Source: Guyanagaster necrorhizus | Taxonomy: Eukaryota; Basidiomycota; Agaricomycetes; Agaricales; Physalacriaceae | Assembly (NCBI RefSeq): GCF_019112545.1 | Contig: NW_025064886.1 | Span: forward strand, 1,180,490-1,244,489 | Direction: 5' to 3' | Length of the DNA: 64,000 nt | Shown here: piece after piece, positions 58,373 to 64,000 of the stretch | Layout of the letters: every line of letters begins with the position of its first letter | Numbering within the stretch: the first letter of the stretch is position 1 | Position numbers and translations under genes: made by a program | Notes under the pieces: model-generated | What the model saw: the letters and a program-made list of their open reading frames with translations, nothing else | The model's database searches: none | What the model was told of the DNA's origin: nothing

Positions 58373-59392
58373 GATTTCTATGGACATTTTCTCCTCCTGC
58401 AATATCCTTATTCTTGTTTTACGTCGTTTTTGTGCAGCATAGTCACGTTCATTTCTTTTATAAAGGTAAAACTAAATTATCCATACATAGCACGCATGCG
58501 TTCTTAAACTACTTACCTTCGTACTTTATACTTTACAAACCGCTTATCGCTAGTAGAATGTGGTTAGACGTCTTTATTGTTTGGCGGGCAGTGTTGCTTG
58601 TACTGATCTAGTATGGAATTCAATTCTTGGACGGACCATGAGTACTGAGAGTTAACCAAGCAAGGCTTTTCTCCATGTGATGACGGGAACGCCTGTATAT
58701 GACCTTCTGGATTACCGGCTACCATTTGAGTGAAAGATAAGTGGGCTTCGCTGAGAGATTAAGCTCCATGTCCCCATGTATTGACCGGCGTCTATGAAGC
58801 TCCTACCCGCGTCGGGCACGATGAGACCCAAGAGAGGTGCTCTTCTTCGCCTCACAAGACTCGGAAAGGAGAACGGGTTCCGCGAGTTGGCGGTGCGCTT
58901 TGCACTGGCTTCCGTTATATTTGCTCAACTGTTGTCGGATGTAGCGACGTCATGGACTAGTACAATTTTACTTTGGCAGAGGGTAGTTCCTAACAGCAAC
59001 GACTCCCGAGGAACGGGATAGACCGAGCACGAGGTGGCGCCAAACGTGCCTAGTCAGTGTAAAGGCCGTAAGGAAATCACAGCAGCGCCTTAAAATAAAT
59101 AGTGAACTAGGAAAGATAGATGGGTATTAACGCAATAAGAGAATACGACAGGCGGCTTGAAACGAGTCTGATAGCGAAATGAAGTACAGGCATGACGTTT
59201 CCGGAACTAAACGAGGATCTGGGTGCTAGGGCGCACTAGCAAGCCTGTTCTGCGACGGTTCCGCAGCGTGAGGACGATCGCCTGGTTCGTAAGGTGAGTT
59301 GTGCGGTTGGCATGAGAAAATGAAAGGATACCAACGAGAGCAGTGTCCGATTCAAAAGGCAATGAATAGGAACGTAAGGGGACCAGGGGGTG
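58373..59392. other. Intergenic, no gene seen
   Basis: About 1 kb of P450 3' flank and RRG9 3' flank. A 75-codon frame at 58794-59021 has no recognisable features. Confidence 0.4.
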
Positions 59393-60028
59393 CTAGTCGA
59401 AGGTGAATCTGTCGTTGGAATTAAGGCCAGAAATCTGATCGGAGCGGCCCGGTGGGAGATGAGAATCGACCATATTCTTCTCTTTCCAGAGCTTCTCCGC
59501 TTCGAGTCTCTCCCTCAGCTGGCTCAGTCTCACGAACTCGGCCGTCCCTTTCCGCTCTTTCGCCCTCATCTCGATTCGCCGTTCTCTGCTAGGCTCCCAT
59601 CGCCCCTTCAGGATCCGTCTCACTGCGTCAGGGCTTATCTTGAATTTATCGGCGAGGACCTCAGTGTTGAACTTGGCCCTGTCGAACTGGTGCAGCTCTC
59701 GAAGCCCGTCCATCGCTTCTCGTGATATCTTTCGCGGAGGATTCCAGCCATCTGGGAACCGTTTCCTCATCGCCTTTCGGTGGCGAATATACTCTTCAGG
59801 TGTCGCTTCCTTTGGTGGCTTGCGACGATGGACGGGGGGTGTCGACGCCCGGACACGGTTCACCACATCATTATCCTCTGATAGATCCAGTTTCACGGGC
59901 GAATCGTCATCCAGGATAGATTTGGATGACGGCGACCCAAATATACCCCATTTTTTCAGAGAAGAGGGTGAGGGCGCAGAACTGGCGTAATACCGCGCCA
60001 GAAAACGTTTTGGGATCAACGAGGTCAT
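59393..60028 (-). CDS. RRG9: Neugrin/Rrg9-type mitochondrial protein
   Basis: A single exon of 211 residues. The start MTSLIPKRFLARYYASSAPS looks like a mitochondrial presequence. The conserved core reads EYIRHRKAMRKRFPDGWNPP, then KISREAMDGLRELHQFD and AKFNTEVLADKFKISPDAVR with RILKGRW after it. The helical ending LRERLEAEKLWKEKN follows. Rrg9 in yeast is needed for maintenance of the mitochondrial genome and respiratory growth; neugrin homologues act in mitochondrial rRNA metabolism. An upstream in-frame ATG (60058) exists, but the chosen start gives the better presequence. Confidence 0.88.
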   Translation of the reverse strand: MTSLIPKRFLARYYASSAPSPSSLKKWGIFGSPSSKSILDDDSPVKLDLSEDNDVVNRVRASTPPVHRRKPPKEATPEEYIRHRKAMRKRFPDGWNPPRKISREAMDGLRELHQFDRAKFNTEVLADKFKISPDAVRRILKGRWEPSRERRIEMRAKERKGTAEFVRLSQLRERLEAEKLWKEKNMVDSHLPPGRSDQISGLNSNDRFTFD

Positions 60029-60735
60029 GGTACGGAAGCAAAAAAAAAAGTGTCTCAAGACGCCGGCAACTAACGCCGACGGACATTGCCTCTTTGGGGG
60101 TGTTCCGGTTGCAGGACTTTTGCTTGCTTCGCGAAAAGATAGGTAGACTCCCTCATGTTATCTCTCGGTTCCGTCGTACATCATGGGATCACTGCCAGTT
60201 CAAATTGTTCAAATTGGCTGTGCTCGCCAAGTTGGATACTGCGATGCCCTAAACCCGCTCACATTCCCTTTCTATTGGATGCTAATCCAGTCCCAACATG
60301 TGCCTCTGGGTGCAGATTGCTGCGTTCCTAACGGAGCTACTGGATAGTAATTTTGGCAATTCTTATTACTTTATCCCTTCCTAATGCACCGGTACCGCAA
60401 CAAGGCCTGGGTTCTGTAAGCGTAGGATCTACTTGCCAGGAACGTGCCCATCGGGCGTAGACCCTGGATCCATACTGGACGGATGAATCATCGGCGGCAC
60501 TCACTTGGGCACAACGAGACCTTGCATAAACACACCTCGCAGCCTCCTTAGCGACTCAAGCGGGGCTTACTTTAAGCTTGTGATTCACCAGGGCCTCCAC
60601 AAAAGTTCCCTTGTTCTTATCTTTACTCATCAAATCCCATGTACCAAGGTAGTATGAGTCATCTGAGAAATGTCCATGCTCCTCACAGTTTGTATGACTC
60701 GATATCTTACCTGCGCAACACTCGATCCCGGTGTT
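60029..60735. other. Divergent intergenic region, RRG9 / arrestin
   Basis: About 750 bases between divergent starts. CCAAT-box-like ccaat/attgg elements occur (for example attgg at 60276), but none is supported by conservation data. No gene seen. Confidence 0.4.
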
Positions 60736-60744
60736 TATAAAATG
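60735..60744 (+). promoter_or_regulatory. TATA box of the arrestin-like gene
   Basis: ttataaaatg lies about 35 bases before the start codon at 60777, suggesting a short leader. Confidence 0.5.
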
Positions 60745-60776
60745 AATACATACCATCTTTTTTACAATATTTCACA

Positions 60777-62174
60777 ATGGATTCTCTGCCGCCCGCTTAT
60801 TCTCTCGATCCCTCCGACGGTGAATCACGTATTGACCTTACACCAGCGCGTTCTGCTAGCAACCGTTTTACCGGGACTTTCCTTCGAAAAGAGGGAAATT
60901 TGTCTGTTGTATTAACAGAACAAGAAGATGGTTGCGTTTTACCCTCTTACGGAAGAAGGGCAGCAATCAACGGCGCTGTTTTCTTCGAAAGACGCGACTC
61001 GGTTACTTCCGTACAAGTCAAGGTCGTCACGGTTATTTTTCTGTATGTATTTTGGTTCTGACGACTCAGCTCGGTAGCTGGAAGGACGAATGCAGGTTGC
61101 AAACCACGAACACGGATCGGACTTGGTGACTTTCTTAGATGAAACTCGTACCCTGTGGTCCGTTGACTCCGCCAATCCAACAACATGTCCTAGCACCGTA
61201 CCCTTCTCTCTGGTGATCCCATCCGAGTTCGAGAAGGACGATAATAAGAGATATGAACTACCACCTTCGTTCATCGTGTCGTCTCCGGAGCTCAGAGTAT
61301 GGATCGGGTATTCCCTTACAGTGCATGCCATCGAGAGCCACTACCCTCTCGTTGGATTCCTGAGAGGATCCCCAAGGTATGCAAGCCTCGTTAGGTGCAA
61401 TGCACATTTGTCTTTCTCCTCCTTAATAAAGCCTACGCGTCGTATTCAACTACCGCCCCCGAACGCGCCCTGCCCAACCGATACTATCCAACCCCGCTTT
61501 TCTCTCTTCCATCAAGACATCCCCCGAAGAATGGAAACAGAGCCTTACAACCATCAACCCTAAACCCAACAACACAACCGCGGCGCCTATACATTGTAGC
61601 GTAAGCCACGGCCTCCTTCAACTATCCCGCGGCCCAAACCTCATTATTTCTCCTCGTAGCTCTTCGTTCCCGCTGTCCAGATCTTCGCCATCTCTGATAA
61701 CATCCCATTTCACGTTCAGCTAACGGCACCGCTCGCGTCTCTGCGGCAGCTTTTCCCCGTTCCAGGGAACGTACATGGCAACGCCTCTCTTCAGGTCCAT
61801 ATGGTTCGTCAAGTCACGGTAGAGGTTGACGGAAATGTGTCATCACGGAACGTAGGCATAGGAGAGGGGAGCTTGCGTCCGGTGCCTCCGCTAGCGTCAG
61901 AAATACAGCCTGGACCGGAGTTTGAGAAGCATATGGACTGGGAAGGGGAGCTCAAATGTCAGCCTGACGTTGAGGTGGGCAGTTTCCTCACGGCAGGCGT
62001 GTCAGTAAAGGTTCGGCCTCCATACAGACTCAGATTCTTGTCTGAAGCTCTATATCCTAGGATTTTATCATCGTATCGCTCTATCCCCCTGCGAGATCGG
62101 ATTTTCCTCACTCACGGAATGGCATTCGCATAAGAATAGTTACCGATCCTTGGACAGATGAAGTCGACGACTGA
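60777..62174 (+). CDS. Arrestin-like ubiquitin-ligase adaptor
   Basis: Five exons (60777-61022, 61078-61376, 61432-61600, 61660-62010, 62061-62174) give 392 residues. The N-terminus is MDSLPPAYSLDPSD, with a PPxY motif that can bind WW domains of Rsp5-type ligases. The arrestin beta-sandwich is seen as VQVKLEGRMQVANHEHGSDL, LPPSFIVSSPELRVWIGYSL, VVFNYRPRTRPAQP and SLFVPAVQIFAISDNIPFHV. The C-terminal strand ends RNGIRIRIVTDPW. In fungi such proteins recruit ubiquitin ligases to plasma-membrane transporters for endocytosis. Two acceptors near 61067 and 61077 compete; only the second gives VKLEGRMQV. It converges on PIG-S with 106 bases between stop codons. Confidence 0.82.
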
Positions 62175-62280
62175 ACTGGGCCATGTTTTGTCTTTACAAC
62201 GGAAGGAAACACGCCGAATAGCCGGCCAATACGCCAATTCCAATTACGCTTAGAGCCAGAGTCATAAATCACCACCGTGT

Positions 62281-64000
62281 CTAAGTGTTTGCCACCTGTT
62301 GATGCTGCCGCCTCCAAGCCAAAAACTCTCGCAGAGCGGCTGCAATAAGAGGTATCATTGCACTAGCGAATAAAGGCGTGTAGACGGCATACTTGTGTTC
62401 AGGAGGGAAGTACAGCAACGCTAACATCCCTGGATTGAAGAAAGCGCGAGAGGCATGGGTTGCGGCGTCAGCAGACAGACGCATTGTTTCAACAAGAGAA
62501 TTTGCGGAGACGAAATGCATCTGCAAGGTGGAAAGTTAATGTCATAGCTAAACCCAATTTTGAAGATGAACAACTACCTTTTTCAGCGCAGACAGGGCGT
62601 CCCACACGTCATCCCGTACAACCTGACCGACAGGCATGTTTTCGATTTGATCAACCAGTTTCACAGTGCTACGCAGTGTGTCTTTGGCTCCTTGATCGTT
62701 CTCAAAAGCTCGCCGGCGCAGTAGGGCGTCCAACTGCCAATCTGAAAGCAACGAGTTGTCGTCAGGAGAAATTCTGACGTCGGCGTGAAGACCTGGAACA
62801 CCAAGCAACGCGAGAAGCTGATTCGAGAAGGCCGGAAACAGAGTGTCAAGATCCGCTGAAGACAGATATCTGTGTGGCGAGGAATCATCAGATGGGTTGT
62901 ATATCATCACACCTCCCCATTGAGGAATGAGGAAGGAGTTGGAATGTGAAAGCGACCCTACGTCATGAATCAGCGCGATCAGCTAGACAGGTGAAAAAGC
63001 GACCCTACCATCCGGATTTAGTATTACGAGGGGTTTGCGCACACTTGAAGGAACAAAAAGCACAAAATGAAGTACTGGATCGTTTGAAGAGCTGGAAGCT
63101 GGCTAACTGTCAGCGACCTGGTGAAAACGAGGTAAACGCAGAGCTTACATAGCGTCCACTCGGCAGAATTAATGAAGACAGTCAAATCCTCCGGAGTTAA
63201 GCCAAACGACTCGTTGTCGAGAGCCTGTGGCTTGAAAGCAAGCGGCGCGTGAAATTGTACCTGACTTTCAATGGTGAAATTATGCAAAATGGATAGAGCT
63301 GTTACTATGGGATCGACATGGTCTGGCAGAAGAAATTATGGCATTTCTATGCGGCGCTAGGAAGCCTTGAACTCACGGCGTATGGCATTCGTAAGATCCC
63401 AGCCAGTGATAACTTGACCGGCTGCCGCATCTTCATTAAGTAGGGTAAACGAGAGACGGAAACGAGGCGAATATTGAGCGATACGGTATTCTCGATCAGG
63501 ATCTGAAGAATATGGAACAAGAAGAGTAGCAAGAATGTCTGCTAGGTGGGGTACTGTGTGCCACAGGAATGAAAGAATTAAGTCACGCATCGTAGGGGAA
63601 TGAAAGTCCAGGCCTTACAGGGACGATGGTGGATCGGGAATGATATTCGTCGTCCAGATATGACAGTGTCAGCTGAAGGCGTCGACGTGACGGAATACGT
63701 GCCAGGGATGTTCAAAGAGTCTTGACGATTCGTGAGAAACGAACCGTATCGCTGACCATGATAACATACCCGCTTCGCTGCCTACTTCAACGTGGATGGA
63801 TAGCCCGCTCCACTGCCCACCTTTTGTGTCGAAAAACTGCTGTAGCTTTCCGGTTATTGAGGGATCATCTTGCACTAGAGAAGGGTCCAGTCGTATTGCG
63901 ATAGGGAAGGATAAAAGCGTCTTGGCCTGGTATTGAACCTGAGCAGTTGGTAGTGAGAGACGCTCGATACTGGTCGTATGCCACCACAATGGCGTTGCGA
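62281..64000 (-). CDS. GPI17: GPI transamidase subunit PIG-S/Gpi17 (N-terminus outside window)
   Basis: This is the C-terminal part of the ER GPI-transamidase subunit. Clear exons are 63098-63009, 62957-62578 and 62520-62281, preceded by exons ending at about 63149 and further upstream to the window edge. Recognisable parts are LSFPIAIRLDPSLVQDDPSI, LVPYSSDPDREYRIAQYSPR with FRLSFTLLNEDA, ILHNFTIESQVQFHAPLAF, VLHFVLFVPSS, FLIPQWGGVMIYNPSDDS, WQLDALLRRRAFENDQGAKD, VKLVDQIENMPVGQVVRDDV and FFNPGMLALLYFPPEHKYAV. The last hydrophobic stretch (PLFASAMIPLIAAALREFLA) is the C-terminal membrane anchor. The intron 62958-63008 has near-identical sequence at both ends (see findings). Confidence 0.9.
62946..63008. 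repeat. Direct repeat spanning both ends of a PIG-S intron
   Basis: gtgaaagcgaccctac (62946-62961) and gtgaaaaagcgaccctac (62991-63008) differ only by a 2-base insertion. On the minus strand each contains GTAGGGTCGCTTT; one copy supplies the donor and the other the acceptor of a 51-base intron. Confidence 0.8.

Noticed and set aside
1..64000. CRISPR arrays, prokaryotic operons, defence islands, viral genes
   Set aside because: Nothing of the kind was seen; the window is intron-rich fungal nuclear DNA throughout.

Overview
The window is eukaryotic nuclear DNA from a filamentous basidiomycete, most likely a mushroom-forming Agaricomycete. Genes are interrupted by many short introns of about 45-60 bases with GT-AG ends. 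Gene order mixes compact conserved genes with fungus-specific families (DUF6534, DUF6699, F-box remnants, two P450s, GH31, a Xi-class GST). Splicing was worked out by hand from reading frames and family motifs. The multi-exon models given with exon lists close in frame, but none has been checked against transcripts.

Layout. 1-0.84 kb: 3' end of a DUR3-type urea transporter. 1.2-2.5 kb: a minus-strand multi-exon gene of unknown family whose frames do not all join. 2.66-10 kb: a conserved block with SEC2, CAB2, a decayed short-chain dehydrogenase, an Aly/REF-type RRM protein and mitoribosomal mL59; the last two share a 117-base divergent promoter. 10.6-15.4 kb: a TENA/THI-4 protein, then a stretch of broken F-box-like sequence and another relic. 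15.7-20.9 kb: a secreted type-B carboxylesterase and a CYP53-type P450. 21.5-26.3 kb: a one-TM protein, a DUF6699 protein, a broken LRR/F-box-like gene and a class 3 lipase. 26.4-32.6 kb: a glutathionyl-hydroquinone reductase-type GST back to back with ERG27, which converges on a 17-exon GH31 glycosidase. 33.6-38 kb: a DUF6534 seven-helix protein and telomere protein STN1. 38.6-40.2 kb: a decayed ankyrin/MYND gene, followed by about 4.4 kb without recognisable genes. 44.6-51.4 kb: an RpiB-type isomerase, an inositol monophosphatase, the GID E3 ligase subunit GID9/FYV10 and a split tRNA-Thr. 53.7-58.4 kb: a PAQR (adiponectin receptor/Izh) protein and a second P450 with an atypical haem loop. 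59.4-64 kb: RRG9/neugrin, an arrestin-like adaptor, and the C-terminal part of PIG-S/GPI17, which runs off the right edge.

What ties the genes together. No single pathway or obvious biosynthetic cluster is present. The recurrent architecture is tight divergent pairs (Aly/mL59, GST/ERG27, CAB2 near a dead SDR) and tight convergent pairs (ERG27/GH31, arrestin/PIG-S). Between them lie decaying copies of expanded fungal families. I found no transposase, reverse transcriptase, CRISPR array, viral gene or defence-like operon, and no convincing new system. The strongest unusual observations are the pseudogenes, a 14-bp frameshifting tandem duplication, a direct repeat spanning the ends of one PIG-S intron (a possible intron-gain scar), a GC-AG intron, and the atypical P450 haem-binding loop.
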